Shown in pieces: positions 47,646 to 56,181 of a DNA stretch of 58,960 nt. Each line of letters opens with the position of its first letter. The stretch's first letter is position 1. A program made the position numbers and the translations under genes. Source of the stretch: Bacillota bacterium. GTDB lineage: Bacteria > Bacillota > Clostridia > Christensenellales > Aristaeellaceae. A model generated the notes under the pieces. It was not told the DNA's origin, searched no databases, and saw only the letters and a program-made list of their open reading frames with translations. The stretch lies in contig JAEZTL010000022.1 in the NCBI GenBank assembly GCA_023421395.1, positions 1 to 58,960 on the forward strand, given 5' to 3'.

Positions 47646-50441
47646 ATGATGGCTTCTTATACGTATTATCTTGATTACCCGGACAATCTAAACAAGCGGT
47701 ATGTGTGCGGCTTGCCCATGACGATCCGCTGGTCCATCATGCTGTTTTCTGGCAGCCTGAGTGAAATCAATGAACGCATATGGTTCCGAATCTATAATCT
47801 GGATCACCCGGAATACACCCCGCTGGCCATGGGCCCCGTCTATTTGACCGCCAAATCCTATACGCATCTCCTGGGGATCACGGTGGGTTCCGGCTGGCGC
47901 GGATTCCGGTATTATAGCGGCGTAAACGATCCGACGGAAGCCGACTGGACGGAATTTGGGTCCGACGTGTTAGAACTTGAACTCGTTGCGCCTGATAAGC
48001 CCAACAACCCCGTGATCACCGCGCCTTCACCCGGCGCGGAGTTCTACACCAACGCGCAGCTCCCCGTTGCCTGGACGTACAGCGACCCCAGCGGCCTGCC
48101 GCAGTATAAAAGAGAAATTGCGCTGGTTTCCGATGAGGACGTGGTAACGACCCTGGTCAGCGGTGTATCCGTCAATAAAGCCGAAACGATCCCCGCCGGC
48201 GCGGTGACGCTGCCCGCCGGCGTGCAAAAAAAGTATTATACGCTCTATGTTTCCGTGGCCAATCAGTACGCCGTGCCCTATGCCAAGTCCAATGGCGTGC
48301 TGATCGGAATCCTGTCCACCGTGCCCGACAAGCCCGTGCCCACACAGCCCGCCGCGGGCGCGGTCAGCTATCCGCTGGCGGCGCTGGAAGTGGCGTTTGC
48401 CTACACGGCCCGGGGCGGTTACGCGCTGGCCAAGGTGATCTTTGAGTATTACAAGGCCGGAGAGACGGCCTGGAACCGCAGCCTGACGATTGACGCTTCC
48501 GAGCCGTCCATTGAGATCCCCGCCAATACGTTTGCCACCGGGGTGTGGTACTGGCGGATCCGCGCGCGAAACGCAAACGGCGAGACCGGCGAGCCCTCCG
48601 ACGCGCGGATGCTGACCGTGATCGCCTCGACGCCGCTGGCCCCGATCCTGACCGCGCCCGCGGCGGGATCCACCCAGTATAACCACCAGCCTGTGGCCTA
48701 TGAATGGACATACCTGAATAATGCCGACGTGGACCAGGGCGCGGCGCAGCTGCAGTACCGCGTGGGCGACGCGGACTGGACCACCGAGGACCTGACGGGC
48801 AGCGCCGGCACGATGTACATCAGCCACGGCGCGGTGGACGGCGCAATCAGCTGGCGGGTGCGCACCCAGAACGTGCTGGGCGAATGGTCGCCCTGGTCCG
48901 CCATCAGCGCCTTCACACTGGCTACGCCGCTGCCGGTGGCGAATCCTTCGTATCCGCTGTCCGTCTACGTGGATCCGGACGCGGACCAGACCTTCCTTTG
49001 GGCCGCCACTTCGCCCATTTCCGCAGCGATCACCGGGCACGAGATCGCGTGGAAACTTGCCAGCGCTGACACATGGACCACAGCAACCGGAGGCGCGGCC
49101 CAGAGCCGCCTGATTCCTGGTGGAACGCTGCCCGAGGGCGCCATGGAGTGGCGTGTGCGGGTAACCGACGCCGACGGGCGGGTGGGCGCGTGGTCGGAAA
49201 CCATCGCCTTTATGACCCAGGATGTAGCGCCGCTGGCTCCGACGCCGCTGGGGCCCATTGACGTGTACATTCCTGTTTCCGACGCTGTGCGTTTCCGCTG
49301 GACCCATAACAACATTTTGGGCACACCCCAGGGCAGCGCGGAGATACAGTACCGCAGCGGCAGCGACGATTGGACGACCATCGCCGTCGCCGGTGCGGCG
49401 CAGACCGTGCTGGTGCCCGCGTTCACGCTCTCTACGGGCGCTTACGGCTGGCGCGCGCGGACATTCAACCGGGACGGCGAGTCGGGCCCCTGGTCGGCGG
49501 TGTGGTATTTCTCCGTCACCGGCGCGGCAGAGACCCCGGCCATCAACCAGAGCGCGGCCAACGGCGCGCGGCCCGCCGTAGCCTGGACCGCCGAAGGCCA
49601 GATTGTATACGAAGTACAGATATGGCAGGACGGCGCCATGATTGACCGGTACATGGCCGCGGCGGCCAGCGATTCCGGATACTATCAGACACGAGCCTTC
49701 GCCGCGCCCGGCCTGGTGGTGATCCGGGTGCGCAACCAGAACCAATTCGGATTCTGGAGCGACTGGGCGCAGACCACCGTGGTGGCGCTTTCCGCCAGCG
49801 GCGCCGCGCCGGCGCTGTCCGCGGCTCAGAGCGCGGATGGGCTGGCCATACGCCTCGACGTGACGGCGGGCAGCGACGGCGATGTGATCCTGTACCGGGA
49901 CGGTGTGCCGATCGCGCTGGCGCTGGAACCGGTATACCTGGACTATGGCGCGGCTGCAGGCACGGCGCACGCGTACCGCGCGCGAACGGTATTCTCGGAC
50001 GGGACATACGCGGATTCCGAAGCGGTAGCCGCGACGCTGGAACTGGACTATGCCACGATCGCACCGGCGGGCGCGCTGAATGAAATCGTGCCCATCCGCG
50101 TCAACATGGACGGCCCGCCCGAGTACGCCCGGCAGGTGGATACGGACTGCGAACAAATCGTGGTCGCGGGACGCGCCCTGCCGGTGACCCAGTACGGTGA
50201 GCACCGCAGCGCTTCCTACGCGGTCAGCGCGGCCATGACCAAAGCGGAACTGGACGCGCTGATGCGGCTGAAATACGCGGCGACGCCCGTACTATACCGG
50301 GATGCCTACGGGCGGCGGGACTACTGCCGGCTGGCCAGCGTGCTGGATTCCGGCAAGCTGCGGCAGGCCGGACGGGTGTATCTGACGGTCTCCATCGCGC
50401 TGGACGCGACAGACTACGACGAGGCAGTCGCCATCGGCTAG
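47646..50441 (+). CDS. Large tail-tip protein with fibronectin-III-like repeats
   Basis: A 931-residue protein directly after the tape measure. The first about 115 residues (MMASYTYYLDYPDNLNKRY...) are a distinct domain with lower GC in the DNA. About seven FN3-like units follow, each starting with a proline-rich linker such as PDKPNNPVITAPSPG, PLAPILTAPAAGS or APLAPTPLGP and having a W-R-x-R strand (YWRIRARN, SWRVRTQN, EWRVRVTD, GWRARTFN). The C-terminal 130 residues (LKYAATPVLYRDAYGRRDYCRLASV) look like a Dit-type end. It is probably a distal tail or surface-adhesion protein. Confidence 0.75.
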   Translation: MMASYTYYLDYPDNLNKRYVCGLPMTIRWSIMLFSGSLSEINERIWFRIYNLDHPEYTPLAMGPVYLTAKSYTHLLGITVGSGWRGFRYYSGVNDPTEADWTEFGSDVLELELVAPDKPNNPVITAPSPGAEFYTNAQLPVAWTYSDPSGLPQYKREIALVSDEDVVTTLVSGVSVNKAETIPAGAVTLPAGVQKKYYTLYVSVANQYAVPYAKSNGVLIGILSTVPDKPVPTQPAAGAVSYPLAALEVAFAYTARGGYALAKVIFEYYKAGETAWNRSLTIDASEPSIEIPANTFATGVWYWRIRARNANGETGEPSDARMLTVIASTPLAPILTAPAAGSTQYNHQPVAYEWTYLNNADVDQGAAQLQYRVGDADWTTEDLTGSAGTMYISHGAVDGAISWRVRTQNVLGEWSPWSAISAFTLATPLPVANPSYPLSVYVDPDADQTFLWAATSPISAAITGHEIAWKLASADTWTTATGGAAQSRLIPGGTLPEGAMEWRVRVTDADGRVGAWSETIAFMTQDVAPLAPTPLGPIDVYIPVSDAVRFRWTHNNILGTPQGSAEIQYRSGSDDWTTIAVAGAAQTVLVPAFTLSTGAYGWRARTFNRDGESGPWSAVWYFSVTGAAETPAINQSAANGARPAVAWTAEGQIVYEVQIWQDGAMIDRYMAAAASDSGYYQTRAFAAPGLVVIRVRNQNQFGFWSDWAQTTVVALSASGAAPALSAAQSADGLAIRLDVTAGSDGDVILYRDGVPIALALEPVYLDYGAAAGTAHAYRARTVFSDGTYADSEAVAATLELDYATIAPAGALNEIVPIRVNMDGPPEYARQVDTDCEQIVVAGRALPVTQYGEHRSASYAVSAAMTKAELDALMRLKYAATPVLYRDAYGRRDYCRLASVLDSGKLRQAGRVYLTVSIALDATDYDEAVAIG

Positions 50442-50450
50442 GAGGAACGC

Positions 50451-51587
50451 ATGATTGCTTTTCAGGCGGGGGATTACGCGGACGCCCGGGAGGGCGGCGC
50501 GGCCTTTCCCGAGACGGTATGGCGCGCGGCGCTGGTATCCGGTACGCGCACCGTGCGCTACCGGATGTACGTACTGACGCGGGACGGCGTGCGCATCGGC
50601 AGCGTGCCCTTTGCCGACGGCCGCGTGGATCAGGACAGCGACGCGTTTGTGCAGCGATCCATGGCCTGTACGGTGCCGGCGCTGTACGCGCGGGAGATCG
50701 ACTTCGCGGCGGCGCGGCTCCAGCCCGCCATGCAGCTGATCCTGCCGGACGGCGGCATCTGCGAATGGCCGATGGGGGTATTCTTGCCCACGTCCCCGGT
50801 GGTCTCCAATACCGAGCAGGGCGTGGAACGCTACGCGATTGAGGCATATGACCAGGCGGTGGTGCTGCGGGACGACAAGCTGACCGACGCGCTGGAGATC
50901 CCCGCGGGCACGCCATACCTGGAAGCCGCTTACGCGCAGCTGCAGGCGGCCGGGATAAGCCGCCTGGTGCGGGACGAAACGGGCGTGGTGCTGCCCGCCA
51001 CGTTGCAGTTTGAGATGGGCGCAAGCCGCCTGGATGTGGTCAACCGCCTTCTGGCCGCGATCAACTACCGGCCCGTTTGGTTTGACGCGTATGGCAACGC
51101 CCGATTCACCGCGTACATTCCGCCCTACGGCCGGCCGGCGCTGCACAGCTACGCGGCGGACGCGAAGTCCGTCATTTCGCCCGCCTGCGACCGGGCGCTG
51201 GATACGTTTGAGATTCCCAACGTAATTGTGTGCGTGGTCAGCCGGGACGACGCGGCGCTTACATCCCGCTGGGAAAACGCGAACCCCGCCAGCGCGCTCT
51301 CCACCACACGCCGGGGCCGGAGGGTGGTGACCCTCGTAACGCTTGAGGACGTCGCCGACCAGGAAACGCTGGACGAGTACGCGCAGCGCCTGGGGAACCA
51401 GGCCACCGCCGCGGCCGAGGAAGTATCCTTTGAAACGCTGACCATGCCCGGACACGGCGCCTGGGACGTTGTGCATCTGGACCTGTCAAACGATATATTC
51501 GGCCGATACGAGGAAGCGACCTGGAGCATGGATCTGACGCCCAAGGGGCGCATGCGGCACACGGCGCGGAAGGTGGTGATGGTATGA
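50451..51587 (+). CDS. Tail-tip hub protein (Tal/gpD-like)
   Basis: A 378-residue protein that fits the baseplate hub fold of tail-associated proteins: EGGAAFPETVWRAALVSGTRTVRYRMYVLTRDGVRIGSVPFADG, then GVERYAIEAYDQAVVLRDDKLTD and NRLLAAINYRPVWFDAYGNARFTAY. No lysozyme or peptidase domain is attached. It follows the FN3 protein by 9 nt with GGAGG, and overlaps the next gene by 4 nt. Family assignment comes from position and pattern. Confidence 0.72.
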   Translation: MIAFQAGDYADAREGGAAFPETVWRAALVSGTRTVRYRMYVLTRDGVRIGSVPFADGRVDQDSDAFVQRSMACTVPALYAREIDFAAARLQPAMQLILPDGGICEWPMGVFLPTSPVVSNTEQGVERYAIEAYDQAVVLRDDKLTDALEIPAGTPYLEAAYAQLQAAGISRLVRDETGVVLPATLQFEMGASRLDVVNRLLAAINYRPVWFDAYGNARFTAYIPPYGRPALHSYAADAKSVISPACDRALDTFEIPNVIVCVVSRDDAALTSRWENANPASALSTTRRGRRVVTLVTLEDVADQETLDEYAQRLGNQATAAAEEVSFETLTMPGHGAWDVVHLDLSNDIFGRYEEATWSMDLTPKGRMRHTARKVVMV

Positions 51588-52633
51588 CGCGGATGCTGGC
51601 CACGGTGGTTTCCGTGGACGCGGACAACCACCCGGTGATCCTGCTGGACGGTGCGGGCGGCGCGATGACGGCGCTCCGGGCTGGCAGTTATATCCCCGAG
51701 GCGGGGGACCGCTGCGTGGTGACGCGCCTCGGCGGGCGGCTGGTGGCCGAGTACGCGATTGACGGCGAGATCGGCGCTGGTTTCAGCGCCTACGAGATCG
51801 CGGTGAAACACGGCTTTTCGGGCACGGAAGCGGAATGGCTTCAGTCGCTGGTTGGGCCAACGGGAGCGGCGGGAGCGCCGGGAGCCGCCGGGCTCAGCGC
51901 CTATCAGGTGGCGGTGGCGGTCGGCTTCACCGGCACCGAGGCGGAGTGGCTGGCGTCGCTGAAGGGGGCCCCGGGAGAAACGTTCGCGCCGGCAGCGGGT
52001 AGATTCACGCCGTATGTCTGCGACTTTCTGACGGGCACATGGGAAGAGTACCTGCCGCTGGCCCGTTATCTGGTCAATTCCGGATCCATGGCCGCCGTGA
52101 GCGGGGATGTGAGCGGCAGCCACATAGGCGTAGTTGAGTTAACCGGATATACGAGCGGTGGCGGAGTAAGGCTGTCAACCCATACCGGCGCGATGGCGGT
52201 TCGGGGGGGCGAGGGCTGCGAAATCGTATTTAAGCGCTTGACGACAGGCCCCATTAAAATGTGTGTCGGCTACCATAAGAGCGAATCCATTGCGGATCTT
52301 GATACGACGAACGGCGTGATGCTTCGGATAGATTATAGCGAACTTAGCGGCCGCGTAAACAAAGGATCCACGCCGGTTGACACGGGCAGTTCCTATCCTT
52401 TGGCCTATGATACGTGGTATCGGGCAGGGCTTCGCATTAACGCCGATGCGACGGAGGCAGTATTTTCCCTGTATGCGGAGAATGGCGCATTGCTGTGGCA
52501 GGATTCGATTTCTGGCGGCGTTTCGCCCCCTGTATATGTCGGCATGAACATGATGGCATCATATTCTGCCAGCATCGCCTTTTTGGCCATCGATTGGCTT
52601 TCCTTTGATATAGACCGCGACCTGACGCGATAG
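51584..52633 (+). CDS. Collagen-like tail fibre protein
   Basis: A 349-residue protein. The N-terminal part (1-60) is an OB-like baseplate domain (MLATVVSVDADNHPVILLDG ... GDRCVVTRLGGRLVAEY). Two copies of a short motif follow (SAYEIAVKHGFSGTEAEWLQSL and SAYQVAVAVGFTGTEAEWLASL) around a collagen-like Gly-x-x run (GPTGAAGAPGAAG). The C-terminal 190 residues resemble a jelly-roll carbohydrate-binding domain (RFTPYVCDFLTGTWEEYLPLARYLVNSG) and are encoded by visibly less GC-rich DNA. It may bind host surface sugars. Confidence 0.78.
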   Translation: MTRMLATVVSVDADNHPVILLDGAGGAMTALRAGSYIPEAGDRCVVTRLGGRLVAEYAIDGEIGAGFSAYEIAVKHGFSGTEAEWLQSLVGPTGAAGAPGAAGLSAYQVAVAVGFTGTEAEWLASLKGAPGETFAPAAGRFTPYVCDFLTGTWEEYLPLARYLVNSGSMAAVSGDVSGSHIGVVELTGYTSGGGVRLSTHTGAMAVRGGEGCEIVFKRLTTGPIKMCVGYHKSESIADLDTTNGVMLRIDYSELSGRVNKGSTPVDTGSSYPLAYDTWYRAGLRINADATEAVFSLYAENGALLWQDSISGGVSPPVYVGMNMMASYSASIAFLAIDWLSFDIDRDLTR

Positions 52634-52646
52634 AGGGAGGGAAATT

Positions 52647-53129
52647 ATGCGGTTCCGAGTATCTTTCGACGGACGGCGGGCCAACATCCCGGGCGGAAAG
52701 GTCTTCCTGGGCGTATCCGGCGACAACCTGGTGGAGGAGATCGCCTTCCGGACGCCCGAATACGCGGGCGCGCTTGCCTTCCTGAAGCTTCGTTACGGAC
52801 GCAACGAGTACAAGCTGGCGCTTTCGTGGGACGCGGCGGAGGGCGTGTGGGTGATCCCGGTAACGAGGGAGATGCTTGCCATGCTGCCCAGAATTGAGGC
52901 GCAGCTTCAGCTGGAAGCGCCGGCGGATGGCGGCGACGTGATCGTGTGGCAGAGCCTGATCTTCCCGGTTTACGTGGAGGCGACCATCGACGCGGACGGC
53001 GCGATCGAAGCGCAGCAGGCGCCTTACCTGCAGCTGCTGGAAGCCCGGCTGGTGGCTGCGCTGGATCTAGTGGACGAGCTGACGGCGCGTGTCGGCGCGC
53101 TGGAAGCGGAACTATCGATGGGGGCGTGA
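52647..53129 (+). CDS. Tail fibre adaptor paralogue, short form
   Basis: A 160-residue protein: an N-terminal beta-sandwich (MRFRVSFDGRRANIPGGKVFLGVSGDNLVEEIAFRTPEYAG), a strand-rich middle and a C-terminal coiled coil (LLEARLVAALDLVDELTARVGALEAELSMG). The first about 135 residues are strongly similar to the N-terminus of the next gene product, so the two arose by duplication. It resembles BppU-type baseplate upper domains. It probably forms a trimeric link between tail tip and fibre. Confidence 0.72.
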   Translation: MRFRVSFDGRRANIPGGKVFLGVSGDNLVEEIAFRTPEYAGALAFLKLRYGRNEYKLALSWDAAEGVWVIPVTREMLAMLPRIEAQLQLEAPADGGDVIVWQSLIFPVYVEATIDADGAIEAQQAPYLQLLEARLVAALDLVDELTARVGALEAELSMGA

Positions 53130-53133
53130 GGAT

Positions 53134-54885
53134 ATGCGGCATCTTGTGGCGTTTGACGGCCGCGCGGCGGTATTGCCCGGCGGCGTCCTGCACATCGGCG
53201 TAACGGGCGACAACCTGGTGGAGGAAATTGCCTTCCGGGCGCCCGCATACGCGGGTGCTTCAGCGTACCTCAAAATCCGCTCGGACGCGCTGGCCGCGCC
53301 GGGCAAGGAGGAACTGACCTGGAATGCGGCCGACGGTGTATGGATATGCCCCGCGACGCGTGCGCTGCTGGCGCTGTGCCCGAAGTTTTACGCCCAGCTG
53401 CAGCTGGAAGCGCCGGTGGACGGCGGAGACGTGATCGTGTGGCAAAGCCTGCAGTTCCCGGTGTTTGTGGGCGAGACCATTGCCGCGGACGCGCCCATTG
53501 CCGAGGCGCAGGCGCCCTACCTGCAGCTGCTGGACATCCGCGTACAGGCCGCCGCCGATCGGGCGGAAAACGCCTCCCGGTCCCAGCCCTACGTGGGCGG
53601 GAACGGCAACTGGCAGGTATGGGACGCGGACGTAATGGCCTTTGTAGACAGCGGCATCCGCGCCACGGGCCCGGAAGGGCCGCAGGGAAGCCCGGGCGCT
53701 GCGCCCGTCCGTGGCGTGGATTATTGGACAAGCACGGACAGGCAGGAAATCATCAACGACGTTGATGCCGAGATCAAGGAACGCGGATACCTGACGGAAG
53801 AGGCAGACCCGACGGTGCCCGCGTGGGCGAAGCAGCCGACGAAGCCCGCCTACACGGCGGCGGAGGTCGGCGCGCTGCCGGATAGCTACACCGAGACAGA
53901 CCCCACGGTGCCCGCGTGGGCGAAACAGCCCGCGAAGCCCGCCTACACGGCGGCGGAGGTCGGCGCGCTGCCCGACACGTTCACCGAGACAGACCCGACG
54001 GTGCCCGCGTGGGCGAAGCAGCCCGCGAAGCCCACCTACACGGCGGCGGAGGTCGGCGCGCTGCCCGACACGTTCACAGAGACGGACCCGACGGTGCCAG
54101 CGTGGGCGAAGCAGCCCGCGAAGCCCGCCTACACGGCGGCGGAGGTTGGCGCGCCGGAAAAAGTGACCGGCGCGGTGGCGGGCAATTTCGCCGGGCTGGA
54201 TGCGGCCGGGAATCTGACCGACAGCGGGAAAAGCGCGGCGGATCTGCCGATCGCGGCGTACAAGAAAGGCGCCGAAATCCCTTCCGGCGCTGACCTGAAC
54301 AACTACATCGCGCCTGGAATATACGCGGTGATGGCCGCGGCGATCGCCGCCGGGATTGCGAACATTCCGTATACGGGTTCAGGCGGGCGGCTGGAAGTCA
54401 GAATCACCACGGCCGAAGGCTCCACGGCGGCGGCTTCCTACCTGTTCCAGGAATATACATCGCACAATCTCACGGCAGGCGGCCGGTATATCCGCATGCT
54501 GACGGGAAGCGGTGGATGGTCGGCGTGGTATAAGGTATTGGCTCCGGCGGTTGGAAGCGATAACTGGATTACGCCGACACTTCTCAACGGTTGGACGGAG
54601 GTATCCGGCGTACCAGTACGCTATTGCAAAGATGCACAAGGTTTCATTCATTTCAAAGGTCGAGTAACTAACACCGCATCGACCGCCGCGGGTAGTGTGC
54701 TTATGTCGCTGCCTGCTGGATACAGGCCGGGTTCGGCCATTCATCAACCTATATCGCGTCTTGACAGCGAAATAAACACGGCAAGAATCTATGCGGGAAC
54801 GGATGGAACGGTCAATTTCCAGACTTCATTACCGGCTGGAACAGCGGTAGATATTTCTGCCCTAACATTAAGATCGGAGGCGTGA
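53134..54885 (+). CDS. Tail fibre with 31-residue repeats
   Basis: A 583-residue fibre. Residues 1-140 are the BppU-like adaptor shared with the preceding gene. A shaft follows (VGGNGNWQVWDADVMAFVDSG, GPEGPQGSPG) and then four 31-residue repeats ending ...AEVGALP, from about residue 225. The C-terminal 200 residues (LNGWTEVSGVPVRYCKDAQG ... HFKGRV) form the probable receptor-binding tip, in less GC-rich DNA, which suggests domain exchange. ATG 53134 is preferred to the upstream in-frame start because homology begins there. Repeats of this type are common in phage fibre shafts. Confidence 0.82.
   Translation: MRHLVAFDGRAAVLPGGVLHIGVTGDNLVEEIAFRAPAYAGASAYLKIRSDALAAPGKEELTWNAADGVWICPATRALLALCPKFYAQLQLEAPVDGGDVIVWQSLQFPVFVGETIAADAPIAEAQAPYLQLLDIRVQAAADRAENASRSQPYVGGNGNWQVWDADVMAFVDSGIRATGPEGPQGSPGAAPVRGVDYWTSTDRQEIINDVDAEIKERGYLTEEADPTVPAWAKQPTKPAYTAAEVGALPDSYTETDPTVPAWAKQPAKPAYTAAEVGALPDTFTETDPTVPAWAKQPAKPTYTAAEVGALPDTFTETDPTVPAWAKQPAKPAYTAAEVGAPEKVTGAVAGNFAGLDAAGNLTDSGKSAADLPIAAYKKGAEIPSGADLNNYIAPGIYAVMAAAIAAGIANIPYTGSGGRLEVRITTAEGSTAAASYLFQEYTSHNLTAGGRYIRMLTGSGGWSAWYKVLAPAVGSDNWITPTLLNGWTEVSGVPVRYCKDAQGFIHFKGRVTNTASTAAGSVLMSLPAGYRPGSAIHQPISRLDSEINTARIYAGTDGTVNFQTSLPAGTAVDISALTLRSEA
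53806..54156 (+). repeat. Four 93-bp in-frame tandem repeats in the tail fibre gene
   Basis: Units begin at 53806, 53899, 53992 and 54085; the last is cut after about 72 bp. Each encodes a 31-residue unit starting DPTVPAWAKQP. Units 2 and 3 are nearly identical in DNA, so recombination can change copy number and shaft length. No variable spacers exist, so this is not a CRISPR array. Confidence 0.92.
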
Positions 54886-54890
54886 TCAGC

Positions 54891-55199
54891 ATGAAGATTT
54901 GGAGAAAGGTTGACCCGGAAACCGGAATGTTTATGGCGGATGCAGCGCTGGAAGATACGCCGATGCTGGAGAACGGAGAGCCCGACCCGGCGTACATCGC
55001 AACGCCTGTCCCGCCTGACGCGGGCTTCTACCATCCGCGCTGGGATTTCGCGGCGGACGTGTGGGTGGAGGGCCTGACGCCGGAGGAGATCGCGGCACGT
55101 CAGGCGGCGCAGCCCGCGCCTGAGCCCACGCCGGAGGAACGGCTGGCCGCGCTGGAAGCGGCGATGCTGGATATGATTCTGGGGGGTGTGGGCGCGTGA
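54891..55199 (+). CDS. Small protein after the tail fibre
   Basis: A 102-residue protein: an N-terminal part that reads like a short fibre-associated domain (WRKVDPETGMFMADAAL, then PPDAGFYHPRWDFAADVWVEGL) and a C-terminal helix after a Pro/Ala/Glu linker (TPEERLAALEAAMLDMILGG). Its position after the fibre suggests a fibre-assembly or XkdW-like role. GGAGG lies 10 nt before ATG 54891. It overlaps the next small gene by 4 nt. Confidence 0.65.
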   Translation: MKIWRKVDPETGMFMADAALEDTPMLENGEPDPAYIATPVPPDAGFYHPRWDFAADVWVEGLTPEEIAARQAAQPAPEPTPEERLAALEAAMLDMILGGVGA

Positions 55200-55306
55200 T
55201 CGAGTTTCTGACGCTGCAGGTACGCATGGGGCGCATCACCATCGACCAGGTGCCGGACCGGTACCGCGATCAGGTGGCGGCGCGGCTGGCGGAGGTGCAG
55301 GAATGA
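55196..55306 (+). CDS. XkdX/CD1375-like small phage protein
   Basis: A 36-residue protein from GTG 55196: starts VIEFLTLQVRMGRITIDQ and continues VPDRYRDQVAARL. The pattern (short strand, R-M-G-x-I-T-x-x-x-V-P-x-R-Y) matches very small proteins regularly found after tail fibre genes in Clostridia phages. Both ends overlap neighbours by 4 nt. The function is unknown. It is too short for most gene callers but the motif is convincing. Confidence 0.72.
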   Translation: MIEFLTLQVRMGRITIDQVPDRYRDQVAARLAEVQE

Positions 55307-56181
55307 TCCGGCGGATACTGCTTCGCGCCGTTCGTTCGGCGCGCTTCCTGCCGGACCGCTGGGCAATCGCGCTACTATACCGGCTGACGGTGGGGCGCTG
55401 GCCAAATATCCGCGCGCCGGCCACGTTCACGGAAAAGCTGCAATGGCTGAAGCTGCACGACCGGAACCCGCTGTACAAAATTTGGGTAGACAAGTGCGCG
55501 GTGCGCGCGTGGATCGCGGACAAAGTCGGCCCCGATGCGCTGATCCCCGTGCTGGCGTTCTTCGATGAACCATTGGAAATGGCGGATACGATCTACGACA
55601 TTGCCAGCCAGCCGATGATCCTGAAGTGCAGCCACGGCAGCCATTGCGGAATCTTCCTGCCCAGCCAGGTGGGCGCGGGGATGGAAAAAATCGCCTGGCG
55701 CATGCAGCGCTGGATGTGGCGCAGCTGGTACTGGTACGGCCGGGAATGGCCATACCGGGGCCTGACGCCGATGATCCTGTGCGAAAAATGGCTGGGGGAC
55801 CGGGACGGAAACCCGCCGAACGATTACAAGGTGATGTGCTTCAACGGCCGGGCGCGGGTGCTGCAGCTGCACCGGAAGCGCGGCGGCGTGCACCACATCG
55901 ACTTTTACGACATGTGCGGGTACAAGCTGCCGTTTGGCCTGGAAGGGTACCCGAACGACGGGTATTCCCACGTGACGGTGCCCCTTTTGTGGCGGATGCG
56001 GGAGATCGCGGAAAACGTGGCCGAAGGCACCCGGTACCTGCGGGTGGACATGTACATGGTATCGGGGCGGGTGTACGCGGGCGAGCTGACGCTCTACGAT
56101 TCGTCCGGATTCGGGCGGTACACGGGCAACGGGGACGCGTACCTGGGCGGACTATTACAACAAATGGAGGTGGGATCATGA
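55303..56181 (+). CDS. TupA-like ATP-grasp protein
   Basis: A 292-residue protein of the TupA-like ATP-grasp family, known from teichuronopeptide and capsular polymer synthesis. Landmarks: PATFTEKLQWLKLHDRNPLYKIWVDKCAVRAWI, QPMILKCSHGSHCGIFL (ATP-binding lysine), CEKWLGDRDGNPPNDYKVMCFNGRARVLQLHR and YLRVDMYMVSGRVYAGELTLYDSSGFG (metal ligands). It lies in the late operon between fibre and endolysin with 4-nt overlaps on both sides, so it is expressed at lysis time. It may alter cell-surface polymers or virion proteins; unusual cargo for a phage. Confidence 0.85.
   Translation: MIRRILLRAVRSARFLPDRWAIALLYRLTVGRWPNIRAPATFTEKLQWLKLHDRNPLYKIWVDKCAVRAWIADKVGPDALIPVLAFFDEPLEMADTIYDIASQPMILKCSHGSHCGIFLPSQVGAGMEKIAWRMQRWMWRSWYWYGREWPYRGLTPMILCEKWLGDRDGNPPNDYKVMCFNGRARVLQLHRKRGGVHHIDFYDMCGYKLPFGLEGYPNDGYSHVTVPLLWRMREIAENVAEGTRYLRVDMYMVSGRVYAGELTLYDSSGFGRYTGNGDAYLGGLLQQMEVGS

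Noticed and set aside
53806..54156. CRISPR array
   Set aside because: The repeat is contiguous, in frame and coding, without unique spacers.
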